From NCBI GenBank assembly GCA_021778975.1, contig JAJYBO010000026.1:1-18902 (forward strand): a stretch of 18,902 nucleotides of DNA. Reading direction: 5' to 3'. The position numbers and the translations under genes were made by a program. Shown here piece by piece: positions 1 through 8,611 of the stretch. The stretch is from Deltaproteobacteria bacterium (GTDB taxonomy: Bacteria > Desulfobacterota > Desulfobacteria > Desulfobacterales > Desulfatirhabdiaceae). Position 1 is the stretch's first letter. Every line of letters begins with the position of its first letter. The notes under the pieces were generated by a model. That model did not search any database. It saw only the letters and a list, made by a program, of their open reading frames with translations, and was not told the DNA's origin.

Positions 1-2867
1 ACCGTTCTGCCTGCCATCAGGGCTTCAAACGCATCCCGGCTTTCGGAAGACACCGTCACGATAAACCGCCCCGCCGACTCCGAAAACAATATCTGATCGT
101 CACGCAGATTGCCTTCAACCGGAACCCGCGACAGATCGACCGCCATCCCCAGGTCGGCCGACATGGCGGTCAGCGCCAGATGCACGGCGAGTCCGCCGCT
201 GTAAATCCCGTGACACGATGCGATCCGGCGCTCCGAAATGGCGGCCGACAGCGCCCGATACAGTGGGATGGTTTCGCCGGGGACTACCTGCGGCACATTC
301 CGCCCGACATATCCCAAATGATCGTAGTATTCCGAACTTCCCAACTCATTTCTGGTCACGCCGAGCACATAGACCAGATCACCCGGAACTTTCGGATCCG
401 GCGTCACACACCGGAAAATATCCGGGACCGTGGCGGACGCCGAGAACTGGAGGGTTTCCAGCGCGGACACCTTGTGCACCTCGCCGTATCCGCCCGGCAG
501 ATGCCCATCAACATACATGCTGTCTTTACCCGACAGCAGCGGTATCCGGTAGGCCAGGCACATGTCCTTGAGCGCCATGCACGAACGCACCAACTGCGCC
601 GCCTTGAAACGCCCGTCCGGATTTTGTACCGGATGATACTGAATGCTGGGCCAGCAGAAATTATCCACGCCACCGATTTCTTCCATATCCGCGCCCACGG
701 CAACCAGCCTGCGGACGGCTTCGTCAATGGCGCACGCGGTCATGGCGGAGGCGTCAATCCGCGAATATAAAGGAAGCAGCGCCTGCGCGAAGGCGATACC
801 CCGATGAGACGTCAAGACCGGACGGATCACCGACGCATCGCCGGGAATGTCGCGGCGCCTTCCGGCCAGCGGTTTGATAACGCTGGTTCCCTGAACCTCA
901 TGATCGTACTGGCGGCTGATCCACTCTTTAGAGCAGAGATTGGGCCGCGACAGCATGTCGAGCAGCAGCCTTTCATAGTCGTCCGGCTGGCTGAGCACGG
1001 GCTCATGCAGCCCGCGGGATTCCGGAGACCGCCACTCGGCGTCAAACTCCCACTGCGGAAATCCTGATGACAGCAGATTCAGATCGATCCAGGCGCAGGT
1101 TTTTCCGTCATAGGTGATGTGCAGCTTTCCGGAATCGGTATAGGCGCCGATCACGGTGCTTTCCACCGCATGCTTCCGGGAAAGCGCCATAAACGCCTCG
1201 ATATGGTCCGGCCTGACGGCAAGGGTCATACGCTCCTGGGATTCGGAAATCCAGATTTCCCACTGATCGAGCCCTTCGTATTTGAGGGGCGTTTTTTCAA
1301 GCTGAATGACACAGCCATTGGAGGAACGCGCGGATTCTCCGACGGAAGACGACAAACCGCCCCCGCCGTTGTCGGTAATGAACTGGATGTATCCCGCGTC
1401 CCTGGCTTCCAGGAGAAAATCATGCATTTTTTTCTGGGTGTAAGGGTCGCCGATCTGGACATGCCCCGCCGGCGTATGCTCCGAAAAAACCTCCGATGAT
1501 GCCGTCACGCCATGAATGCCGTCTTTACCGATCCGCCCGCCGCACATGACGACCCAATCTCCGGGAGACGCCTGCTTGTTTTCGGCGGGCTGCCCCTGTA
1601 TCCGGGCGGGCATGATTCCCAGCGCGGTGACGAATACGAGGCATTTTCCCATGTAGCCCGGATGGAACAGAGTCTGGCCGAAGGTTGTCGGAATGCCGCT
1701 TTTATTGCCTCCGTCCCGGACGCCTTCGATCACACCGTCCAGAAGCCGCCGCGGATGCAGATGGGGCTTCAAATCTCCCGCATAATTCCGGTCTCCCACG
1801 CAGAAGCCGTAGCTGCCCATAATCAGCCGCGCCCCCTTGCCGGTTCCCATCGGATCGCGATAGACGCCGACAATTCCGGTAATGGCGCCGCCGTAAGCTT
1901 CCATATTGGACGGCGAATTGTGGGTTTCACCGGTAATCACATAATAATGATCGTCATCGAAGCGGGCAATCCCGGCGTTGTCCCACAGCACCGACACCAC
2001 CCAGGGTTTTTGCCGCTTGAGTTCGAGGGTCGGTGCTTCGATACAGGTTTTAAACAGGTTGTCAATATCCCTGCATTCGCCGGTATCCAGGTCGCGGTAA
2101 TGAAACAGCCCCCTGAACGTGTTGTGGTTGCAATGATCGCTTCTTCCCTGAGAAATATATTCCAGCTCGATGTCCGTCGGGTCTGAAAGCCCCCATCGCA
2201 CTCGCTCGTTACGCACCCGCGGATCGAGAAAATATCGCCGTATCACCGGAATATCCCGGGGATTGAGCGCCAGATTCCGGGAATTGCTGATTTCCTGGAG
2301 CATCCGGTCGCTGTCAATGGGAATGACCGAGACCGCCGGCTGGTGATCGAGCTTCACTTTGGGCGTCCGAATGCCGGCACCGACCGATGGATCCCACTCC
2401 GAAGCCGCATATACCCGCCACTGCTGGATGATGTCATTGGCCAGCAGGCTGCCGGCAATGATATCGGCGTGTTCCCGGGTAAGCCCTTCGGCCTGGATGC
2501 AGTAACGCCTGGAGGTATAGACGGCCTCTCCGGACTTCAGCCGGATCCCCAGAACATCTTCGATCGCCTCCACCGCCGTGCTGCCTGGGTTGTCTCTGAC
2601 ACCGGGCTTGAGCCCCACCCAGATAGCCCAGTCGAAAGGAAGCGGCAGCGGCGTCCAGGCGGAAACCTGCGTCACCGGATTGGTGAAAATATCCGTCCGG
2701 ATAATGCCGCACTGTTCCGCCGTCAGTTCGGCGTCAATGGTGATGATCTGAATCGTGCGGATAGAGACGAGATCGAAACCGAAATAATTTCGGGTTTTCT
2801 TGCGGATGCTTTCGCCCTCGGCATCCAGCAGATCGGGTTTCAGGGTGATTTCAAGTCGGTATGGCAT
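1..2867 (-). CDS. purL: Phosphoribosylformylglycinamidine (FGAM) synthase with PurS-like N-terminus, partial at the 3' end
   Basis: ATP- and glutamine-dependent conversion of FGAR to FGAM, the fourth step of de novo purine synthesis, in the cytoplasm. I translated this frame by hand; it stays open from ATG at 2867 to the left edge (955 complete codons), so the C-terminus is missing. Two PurS-like stretches open the protein (about residues 1-45, with LKPDLLD, and about 90-140, with LKPGVRDNPG). Then come SDHCNHNTF (about 242-250), the AIR-synthase-type ATP-binding segment with GETHNSPS (about 313-320), GNKSGIPTTFG, a GGGG-LSSSVGE glycine loop (about 497) and SGKDSM (about 777). No glutaminase domain is visible, so a separate PurQ or an unseen C-terminal domain must supply ammonia. 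ATG lies 4 bases past the rseP stop, with AGGA inside the rseP end, so it is probably co-transcribed and coupled. Identification is firm; the full domain set is not known. Confidence 0.93.
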   Translation of the reverse strand, partial: MPYRLEITLKPDLLDAEGESIRKKTRNYFGFDLVSIRTIQIITIDAELTAEQCGIIRTDIFTNPVTQVSAWTPLPLPFDWAIWVGLKPGVRDNPGSTAVEAIEDVLGIRLKSGEAVYTSRRYCIQAEGLTREHADIIAGSLLANDIIQQWRVYAASEWDPSVGAGIRTPKVKLDHQPAVSVIPIDSDRMLQEISNSRNLALNPRDIPVIRRYFLDPRVRNERVRWGLSDPTDIELEYISQGRSDHCNHNTFRGLFHYRDLDTGECRDIDNLFKTCIEAPTLELKRQKPWVVSVLWDNAGIARFDDDHYYVITGETHNSPSNMEAYGGAITGIVGVYRDPMGTGKGARLIMGSYGFCVGDRNYAGDLKPHLHPRRLLDGVIEGVRDGGNKSGIPTTFGQTLFHPGYMGKCLVFVTALGIMPARIQGQPAENKQASPGDWVVMCGGRIGKDGIHGVTASSEVFSEHTPAGHVQIGDPYTQKKMHDFLLEARDAGYIQFITDNGGGGLSSSVGESARSSNGCVIQLEKTPLKYEGLDQWEIWISESQERMTLAVRPDHIEAFMALSRKHAVESTVIGAYTDSGKLHITYDGKTCAWIDLNLLSSGFPQWEFDAEWRSPESRGLHEPVLSQPDDYERLLLDMLSRPNLCSKEWISRQYDHEVQGTSVIKPLAGRRRDIPGDASVIRPVLTSHRGIAFAQALLPLYSRIDASAMTACAIDEAVRRLVAVGADMEEIGGVDNFCWPSIQYHPVQNPDGRFKAAQLVRSCMALKDMCLAYRIPLLSGKDSMYVDGHLPGGYGEVHKVSALETLQFSASATVPDIFRCVTPDPKVPGDLVYVLGVTRNELGSSEYYDHLGYVGRNVPQVVPGETIPLYRALSAAISERRIASCHGIYSGGLAVHLALTAMSADLGMAVDLSRVPVEGNLRDDQILFSESAGRFIVTVSSESRDAFEALMAGRT

Positions 2868-2871
2868 GGGC

Positions 2872-3942
2872 TTATCCTGCAAAGAAAATCCGGTGGATAT
2901 CGTTGTAAAACACCAGAATCATCAGCAGCACCAGAACGGCGATCCCCGCCTGCTGCGCGAGTTCCTGCGCCCGCATACTCAGCGGCCGCCGGATGATGGC
3001 TTCAATGAGAAAAAAGAATAAATGCCCGCCGTCCAAAACCGGAATGGGCAGAAAATTCAGAATTCCCAGATTGATGCTGAGCAGCGCAATGAAGAAAACA
3101 AAGCTGGCCGCGCCTTCTCTGGCCTGCTGCCCGGCCATTTCCGCGATCATGATAGGGCCGCCCAGGGTCTTGGTGGATACGGTGCCCTCGATCATCTTGA
3201 CGACGCTGAGCGCCGTCAGTTCGGCAATCCGGTATGTCTGAATCAGACTTTCCGAAACCGCTTCCGAAACGGTCAGCTTCCGGATATGGGACTCTCCGGA
3301 AGACATGACGCCGATAACATACCGCTCCGCAGACTCTCCGAAAATATTTTTGGCGGATTGTTTCGTCGGTGTGACATGGATGTCCACAATGTGGCCGCTG
3401 CGGCTTACCGTCATGGATAACTCATGGCCTTTGCTCGACGTGATGGCATCGGACATGGCTTCCCAACTATCCATTGATTTTCCGTCAATGGTCAGGATGC
3501 GATCTTTGGGCTGAATACCGGCATGGCTGGCGGGGGAACCAGGATCGATTTTTCCGATCACAGGGTTGACGACCGGAATGCCGGTCGCCAGAAACAGCCC
3601 CAGGAAAATCACCACCGCCAGCACAAAATTGGAAAAAGGACCGGCCGCCACAATCAGAAAGCGTTTGTACAGCGGTTTGTAATTGAAGGCCAGATGGGCA
3701 TCCTCGGGAGGAACTTCGGAATCCGGTTCATCGCCGATCATCTTGACATAGCCGCCCAGGGGAATGGCGGAAAGCCGGTAATCGGTGATGCCGACCGTCT
3801 TTCCGGCGACGCGGGGGCCGAATCCCAGCGAAAACCTCTCAACGCCGACGCCGAAAAGCCTCGCCACTAAAAAATGCCCCAGTTCATGCACCAGGATCAG
3901 CACACTGAGAACGATAATAAACGCAATGATATTCTGAGCCAT
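2872..3942 (-). CDS. rseP: RIP metalloprotease RseP (site-2 protease, M50 family)
   Basis: Inner-membrane zinc protease that cuts substrates inside the membrane; in E. coli it releases sigma-E by cleaving RseA. At 356 residues it is shorter than the E. coli protein (about 450). The first membrane segment carries the zinc motif HELGH (residues 19-23). A PDZ domain follows at roughly 115-190; I see one PDZ rather than the two of E. coli. The third ligand region NFLPIPVLDGG starts near residue 296, and a last hydrophobic segment sits near 333-347. The start is ATG at 3942 with GAAGGT upstream, two bases after the dxr stop. Its place between dxr and purL in the envelope cluster is the common arrangement. 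No anti-sigma factor or sigma-E gene is visible here, so the substrate is unknown. Confidence 0.95.
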   Translation of the reverse strand: MAQNIIAFIIVLSVLILVHELGHFLVARLFGVGVERFSLGFGPRVAGKTVGITDYRLSAIPLGGYVKMIGDEPDSEVPPEDAHLAFNYKPLYKRFLIVAAGPFSNFVLAVVIFLGLFLATGIPVVNPVIGKIDPGSPASHAGIQPKDRILTIDGKSMDSWEAMSDAITSSKGHELSMTVSRSGHIVDIHVTPTKQSAKNIFGESAERYVIGVMSSGESHIRKLTVSEAVSESLIQTYRIAELTALSVVKMIEGTVSTKTLGGPIMIAEMAGQQAREGAASFVFFIALLSINLGILNFLPIPVLDGGHLFFFLIEAIIRRPLSMRAQELAQQAGIAVLVLLMILVFYNDIHRIFFAG

Positions 3943-3944
3943 GA

Positions 3945-5117
3945 TTACCTTCGGGATATAATGGTATCAATCTGGCGGGTCGCCGTATCCCGCGCCCACC
4001 CGTCCGCTTCAAGAAGCTGAAAAAGATCGCCGTCATGAATCACCGTGTGACGATCCATCGTATTCCGGATGATGCCGGGAATATCGGTGAACGAAATTCT
4101 GTCCTCCAGAAACGCCTGCACCGCGATTTCGTTTGCGGCGTTCATCACCGCAGGGAGGCTGCCGCCGATATCGCAGGCATCGCAGGCCAATCGTAGGCAG
4201 GGAAATTTAGCGGCATCCGGCGCATCGAACGTCAGGGCGCCTATCCGGGGAAAATCCGGCAGAGGCTGATCGAGCCGGAGCCTTTCCGGATAAGACAACG
4301 CATAGGCGATAGCGGTTTTCATGTCCGGAACACCGAGCTGCGCCATGACGGAGCCATCCTGAAACGCCACCATGGAATGTACCACACTTTGAGGATGGAT
4401 GACAACCTCGATACGGTTTCTGGACATTCCGAACAAATGGTGGGCTTCGATGACTTCAAGCCCCTTGTTCATCAGGGTGGCGGAATCAATCGTAATTTTC
4501 TTACCCATTTCCCAATTGGGATGCTTCAGGGCGTCCGCTGCCCGAATGTGAGAAAATTCGTTTCGGGGTTTGTTCCGGAAAGGGCCTCCGGAGCAGGTCA
4601 GAATCAGCTTCTGCACCGCACTAGGATGATTTCCCTGAAGACACTGAAAAATGGCGCTGTGTTCACTGTCAATCGGCAGTATCTGCACATGCTTCTCAGC
4701 CGCCAGCCGCATCACCAGATCACCGGCGACCACCAGTGTTTCCTTGTTGGCCAGCGCGATATCCTTGCCCGCGGAAATTGCTTTAATGACCGGCATGAGA
4801 CCTGCGGCGCCAACCATGGCGCCGACCACCGTATGAACGCCTTCCAGCGTAGCGGCGGTTTCGAGGCCTTCGGGGCCTGTGAGGATTTCCGTTTTGATTT
4901 CAGACGACAGCCGCTCCTGAAGCGCCGACGCCCGGGATGCGTCAAAAATAACGGCGACATCCGGAGAAAACCGCCGGATCTGGTCGGCAAGTCCCGCAAC
5001 GTTGGATCTGGCGGCAATAGCCCTGACCCTGAAGCGTTCCGGAAACTGTTCGATGATATGAAGGGTGTTTCGTCCGATAGAGCCGGTCGACCCCAGGATA
5101 GAGAGCGATGTTGTCAT
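3945..5117 (-). CDS. dxr: 1-deoxy-D-xylulose 5-phosphate reductoisomerase
   Basis: Second enzyme of the non-mevalonate (MEP) isoprenoid pathway: NADPH-dependent rearrangement and reduction of DXP to 2-C-methyl-D-erythritol 4-phosphate. At 390 residues it has normal family length. Visible motifs are the N-terminal Rossmann loop GSTGSIG (9-15), NKETLV (from 124), the metal-binding acidic pair in PIDSEHSAIFQ (D150, E152), SGGPFR (176-181), NWEMGKKITIDSATLMNKG (201-219) with the acidic residues that follow, and HPQSVVHS (241-248). The start is ATG at 5117, 22 bases after the cdsA stop, with only a weak ribosome site. Its product feeds the prenyl pool used by UppS, encoded two genes upstream, so the neighbourhood is functionally coherent. 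Confidence 0.97.
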   Translation of the reverse strand: MTTSLSILGSTGSIGRNTLHIIEQFPERFRVRAIAARSNVAGLADQIRRFSPDVAVIFDASRASALQERLSSEIKTEILTGPEGLETAATLEGVHTVVGAMVGAAGLMPVIKAISAGKDIALANKETLVVAGDLVMRLAAEKHVQILPIDSEHSAIFQCLQGNHPSAVQKLILTCSGGPFRNKPRNEFSHIRAADALKHPNWEMGKKITIDSATLMNKGLEVIEAHHLFGMSRNRIEVVIHPQSVVHSMVAFQDGSVMAQLGVPDMKTAIAYALSYPERLRLDQPLPDFPRIGALTFDAPDAAKFPCLRLACDACDIGGSLPAVMNAANEIAVQAFLEDRISFTDIPGIIRNTMDRHTVIHDGDLFQLLEADGWARDTATRQIDTIISRR

Positions 5118-5139
5118 AGCAGAGACTTATTTGAAGGTG

Positions 5140-5970
5140 TCAGCCCAAGATGAATTTCTTAAAAATAAACGCCACCGGCGCAGCGAACAACAAAGCGTCA
5201 ATACGGTCGAGCATTCCGCCGTGACCCGGAAGGAGACCGCCGGAATCCTTGACCTGAACGGAGCGCTTGAGAGCGGATTCAAACAGATCACCGATCTGCC
5301 CGGCCGCACCGACACACAGAAACATCGCCACACAAGGCGCCCAGGCAAGCATCGGCAGCAGCAGAGCTTTCATGACTCCCCCCGCCAGGACATTGGCCAG
5401 AAGCCCTCCCACAGAGCCTTCGACGGTTTTATTAGGGCTGACCGCAGGACAGAGTTTGTGGCGTCCCAGATAGGAACCCGCATAATACGCGCCGATGTCC
5501 CCGGCAAAGACAATCACCAGAATGAAAAAAATCCACAGCCGTCCGTTTTCGGAACCGCGGACGTACATCAGAGAGGAAAGCAGCACCGGAATGTAGATGA
5601 CGCCCTGCACCTGAAAAGCGGCTTTCTGAACGACCGATGCATCTTCCGGGTATCGAAGCAGAACCCACAACCCGGCCGCCACCATATCGAACGCCAGAAT
5701 AAGCGCATAAAACGCCGGTTCATTGATATGCCCCGCCCAGAGAACCGCCAGGCCTGCAATAAAACCAACAGCCGTCGGCGGCGGCAGCAGATGACATGAC
5801 GCCGCATTTGCACCCAGCGTCATGCGAAAGTATTCCCACAGTGCCGTCATGCACGCCAGCGCCACCAGAAGGGCAAACAGCAACGAATTTCCCCAGCCCA
5901 GCCAGAATACGAGCAGCGGAACCAGCGAAAGCCCCGTGATCCAGCGTTTGGCGTGGGAGGAAATGGTCAT
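5140..5970 (-). CDS. cdsA: Phosphatidate cytidylyltransferase (CDP-diglyceride synthase)
   Basis: Integral membrane enzyme making CDP-diacylglycerol from phosphatidate and CTP, the branch point for phospholipid synthesis. At 276 residues it is of typical length. Most of the protein is hydrophobic, with several membrane segments from about residue 13 onward. The C-terminal family signature is complete: SALKRSVQVKDSGG, then LPGHGGMLDRID, followed by a final hydrophobic segment. Its start ATG (5970) overlaps the uppS stop by four bases (ATGA), so translation is probably coupled to uppS. The uppS-cdsA-dxr-rseP order is widespread in proteobacteria. Confidence 0.96.
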   Translation of the reverse strand: MTISSHAKRWITGLSLVPLLVFWLGWGNSLLFALLVALACMTALWEYFRMTLGANAASCHLLPPPTAVGFIAGLAVLWAGHINEPAFYALILAFDMVAAGLWVLLRYPEDASVVQKAAFQVQGVIYIPVLLSSLMYVRGSENGRLWIFFILVIVFAGDIGAYYAGSYLGRHKLCPAVSPNKTVEGSVGGLLANVLAGGVMKALLLPMLAWAPCVAMFLCVGAAGQIGDLFESALKRSVQVKDSGGLLPGHGGMLDRIDALLFAAPVAFIFKKFILG

Positions 5971-6755
5971 GCCGCGCCAAACCTGCGTTCCCGCTGTTGA
6001 TACGCTCTGAGGATATTTAGATATTCCTCCCGGGAAAAATCGGGCCAGAGGGTGCTGGTAAAATATAGTTCGGCGTATGCAATCTGCCAGAGCAAAAAAT
6101 TACTGATACGCATTTCACCGCTTGTCCGGATTAGAAGATCGGGATCCGGAATATCACGCGTATAGAGATAACTGGCAATCATATCTTCGGTAATGGATGA
6201 AGGGTCTAACGCCCCGGAAGCAGTTTTTTCCGCTATCGCCCGGGTCATCCGGGTAATTTCCGCGCGGCCGCCATAACTCAGCGCCAGATTGAGCCGCATC
6301 CCCTGGTTACCGGCTGTCGCCGCCATGACGGCGCTCAGCACATTCCGGACATCGTCGGGAAGTCGTTCGATCTGACCGATGGCGTTCAAACGGATGTCGT
6401 TTTCCATCATGACCGGTTTTTCAGATTCCAGAAACTTCTTGAGAAGCAACATGAGAGCAGACACTTCGAGGGTGGAACGCTGCCAGTTTTCCGTCGAGAA
6501 CGCATACAGGGTCAGTGTGGAAATGCCGATTTCCCGGCTGGTGGTGACAATTGTCCGGACAGTCTCAGCTCCCTTTTCATGGCCCCGCACCCGATTGAGG
6601 AGACGCTGTTTGGCCCATCGCCCGTTGCCGTCCATAATGATGGCGACATGACCGGGAAGCCTGGCCGGATCAAGCCGGGCGCTCTGAGCCGCGGCATCTG
6701 TTTTCGATAACTCAGAACTCAAGGATTTCTTTCTCTTTTTCGCTGTAGATAACAT
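5967..6755 (-). CDS. uppS: Isoprenyl transferase (undecaprenyl diphosphate synthase)
   Basis: Cis-prenyltransferase that extends farnesyl diphosphate with isopentenyl diphosphate to make the C55 lipid carrier for peptidoglycan and O-antigen. Signatures seen are HVAIIMDGNGRWA, with the catalytic Asp at residue 42 counted from the first ATG, LTLYAFSTENW, and RTSGEMRISNFLLWQIAYAE near the C-terminus. The start is uncertain. ATG at 6755 lies inside frr (44-base overlap) and has a poor ribosome site. A TTG at 6722 would overlap frr by 11 bases and give a 251-residue protein closer to the usual family length. The stop overlaps the cdsA start by four bases. Function is secure; the N-terminus is not. 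Confidence 0.95.
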   Translation of the reverse strand: MLSTAKKRKKSLSSELSKTDAAAQSARLDPARLPGHVAIIMDGNGRWAKQRLLNRVRGHEKGAETVRTIVTTSREIGISTLTLYAFSTENWQRSTLEVSALMLLLKKFLESEKPVMMENDIRLNAIGQIERLPDDVRNVLSAVMAATAGNQGMRLNLALSYGGRAEITRMTRAIAEKTASGALDPSSITEDMIASYLYTRDIPDPDLLIRTSGEMRISNFLLWQIAYAELYFTSTLWPDFSREEYLNILRAYQQRERRFGAA

Positions 6756-7269
6756 CCACTTTTTTGATATAGTCGTCCGTTATCTTCTGGATTTTGTCCT
6801 GAGCCTTGAAAACATCATCTTCCGAAGCCGTAGCGTCTTTTTTAAGCCCTTTGATAAGTTCGTTGGAATCTCTGCGGATATTGCGGATGGCAACTTTGTG
6901 TTCCTCACTCATCTTGTGGATGATTTTCACCAGGCTTTTTCGGCGATCCGACGTCAGCGGTGGAATGGATATCCGGATCATCTTGCCGTCATTGGATGGC
7001 GTCAGGCCCAGATCGGATTTCAGGATCGCCTTCTCGATCTCCCGAATGGCGGAAACATCCCAGGGTTGAATGGTAATCAGCCTGCTTTCAGGAACGGACA
7101 AAGACGCCATTTGACCGAGCGGCGTGAGGGTTCCGTAATAATCCACACGTATCCCGTCCAGAATCGACAGGGAAGCACGACCGGTGCGCACGCGTTTGAA
7201 CTCGTTTTTCAAAGCCGCCAGCGATTTGTCCATGGCGTCTTTGGTATCTTGAAGAATGGATTCAATCAT
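6712..7269 (-). CDS. frr: Ribosome recycling factor
   Basis: With EF-G, RRF splits post-termination ribosomes so the subunits can be reused. Exactly 185 residues, the standard family length. The sequence carries conserved blocks of the family: the N-terminal helix with ALKNEFKRVRTGRASLSILD, then VDYYGTLTPLGQMASLSVPE, ITIQPWD, and IRISIPPLTSDRRKSLVK, followed by the long charged C-terminal helices. The start is ATG at 7269 with AAGGTG upstream, 24 bases after the pyrH stop. It follows pyrH as in most bacteria. Its last codons overlap the 5' end of uppS. Confidence 0.97.
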   Translation of the reverse strand: MIESILQDTKDAMDKSLAALKNEFKRVRTGRASLSILDGIRVDYYGTLTPLGQMASLSVPESRLITIQPWDVSAIREIEKAILKSDLGLTPSNDGKMIRISIPPLTSDRRKSLVKIIHKMSEEHKVAIRNIRRDSNELIKGLKKDATASEDDVFKAQDKIQKITDDYIKKVDVIYSEKEKEILEF

Positions 7270-7293
7270 GAAAACACCTTTTGCACGGAGGGT

Positions 7294-8010
7294 TCAGTTG
7301 CTGATCCGGGTGCCCACGTCTTCTCCGCAAACCACCTTGCGAATGTTTCCCGGATGATGAAGATTGAAGATCGCCAGGGGAAGCTGATTGTCCATAGCCA
7401 GAGATATGGCGGTCATATCCATCACTTTCAACTGGCGTTCAAGAACTTCCATATAGCTGATCGTCTTGATAAATTGCGCCTGACTGTTTTTGACCGGATC
7501 GTCATCATAAATGCCATCAACTTTGGTGGCTTTCAATAATATCTCGGCATGGATTTCCTGCGCCCGCAACGCGGCGGCCGTATCGGTCGTAAAATACGGG
7601 CTGCCAGTGCCGGCCGCAAAAATAACGACCCGGCCTTTTTCCAGATGGCGCACCGCTCGCCGTACAATAAAGGGTTCAGCGACCTCGTGCATGGAAATAG
7701 CGGTCTGAACACGGGTCTGAACGCCTTTACGCTCCAGCGCATCCGAAAGCGCAATGCTGTTGATAACGGTGGCCAGCATGCCCATATGGTCGGCGGATGT
7801 TCTGTCCATACCGAAAGAACTGGCGGCAATGCCCCTGAAGATATTCCCGCCGCCGACCACAATCGCGGTTTGAACGCCGATATCCATGACAGAGCGGATT
7901 TCATCCGCGACATATTTGATCATGTCCGGATCAATGCCAAACCCCTGGTTTCCCATGAGGGCTTCGCCACTCAGCTTGAGAAGAATACGTTTGTAGAGCG
8001 GTTGTTTCAA
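7294..8010 (-). CDS. pyrH: UMP kinase, TTG start
   Basis: Hexameric bacterial UMP kinase (amino-acid kinase fold), phosphorylating UMP to UDP for nucleotide and cell-wall precursor supply. At 238 residues it has normal length. Visible are RILLKLSGEAL at the N-terminus, the GGGNIFRG loop (about 53-60) and DRTSADHMGMLATVINS (about 69-85). The DGIYDDDP segment (about 165-172) and DMTAISLAMDNQLPLAIF near the C-terminus follow. The initiator reads TTG, not ATG; GGGGAG inside the tsf terminus sits at a suitable distance, and no in-frame ATG lies near enough upstream. The TTG lies four bases past the tsf stop, so coupled translation is likely. Confidence 0.96.
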   Translation of the reverse strand: MKQPLYKRILLKLSGEALMGNQGFGIDPDMIKYVADEIRSVMDIGVQTAIVVGGGNIFRGIAASSFGMDRTSADHMGMLATVINSIALSDALERKGVQTRVQTAISMHEVAEPFIVRRAVRHLEKGRVVIFAAGTGSPYFTTDTAAALRAQEIHAEILLKATKVDGIYDDDPVKNSQAQFIKTISYMEVLERQLKVMDMTAISLAMDNQLPLAIFNLHHPGNIRKVVCGEDVGTRISN

Positions 8011-8014
8011 GGAA

Positions 8015-8611
8015 TCACTCCCCTACCTGGAATCTCACAAAACGTTTGATCGTGATGTTTTCGCCGATTTTAGCGATCTGTTCATTAAGAAGATCGGCAA
8101 TCGTGACGTTGGGATCCCGGACATACCCCTGATTGAGCAAGCAGTTTTCTTTATAAAATTTACCCAGTTTGCCCTCGGCGATTTTATCCACCATCTGCTC
8201 CGGTTTTCCCATGGCCCTGACCTGGTCGCGGTAAATCTCCATTTCCTTCTCTATGACAGCCGGCGGAACGTCCTGCTGAGAAATGGATACCGGGTTGGTG
8301 GCAGCAATGTGCATCGCAATATTTTTGGCAAACGCAACGAAGTCTTCGTTTTTCGCCACGAAATCGGTCTCACAGTTGACTTCGACCATGACGCCGAGCT
8401 TGCCGCCGGTATGGATATAGGTCTGAATCGTCCCTTCTGACATAGCTCTGCCGGCCCGCTTGGCCGCTGTAGCAAGCCCTTTCTTTCTCAGAAAATCAAT
8501 GGCCTTGCTGATATCGCCATCGCTTTGCTTCAGCGCCTCTTTGCAATCCATCATTCCGGCGCCGGTTCTGTCCCGCAATTCTTTAACGGTTGCTGCACTA
8601 ATCGTGGTCAT
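8015..8611 (-). CDS. tsf: Elongation factor Ts, short form
   Basis: Guanine-nucleotide exchange factor for EF-Tu. At 198 residues it is the short type and lacks much of the C-terminal part of the 283-residue E. coli protein. The N-terminal UBA-like domain is clear, with VKELRDRTGAGMMDCKEALKQSDGDI at about residues 9-34. The core motif HTGGKLGVMVEVNCETDFVAKN (about 67-88) follows, and the C-terminus ends with the conserved NITIKRFVRFQVGE. A strong ribosome site (AGAAGGAG) precedes ATG at 8611. The start codon is also overlapped (ATGA) by the stop of an 18-codon upstream ORF. It follows rpsB after a 167-base gap, the usual rpsB-tsf pairing. Confidence 0.97.
   Translation of the reverse strand: MTTISAATVKELRDRTGAGMMDCKEALKQSDGDISKAIDFLRKKGLATAAKRAGRAMSEGTIQTYIHTGGKLGVMVEVNCETDFVAKNEDFVAFAKNIAMHIAATNPVSISQQDVPPAVIEKEMEIYRDQVRAMGKPEQMVDKIAEGKLGKFYKENCLLNQGYVRDPNVTIADLLNEQIAKIGENITIKRFVRFQVGE

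Noticed and set aside
180..770. Long plus-strand frames opposite purL, dxr, cdsA and pyrH (for example this 196-codon one)
   Set aside because: They are antisense shadows of strongly identified minus-strand genes with their characteristic motifs; the antisense products have Arg/His/Gly-rich composition typical of reverse-frame artefacts.
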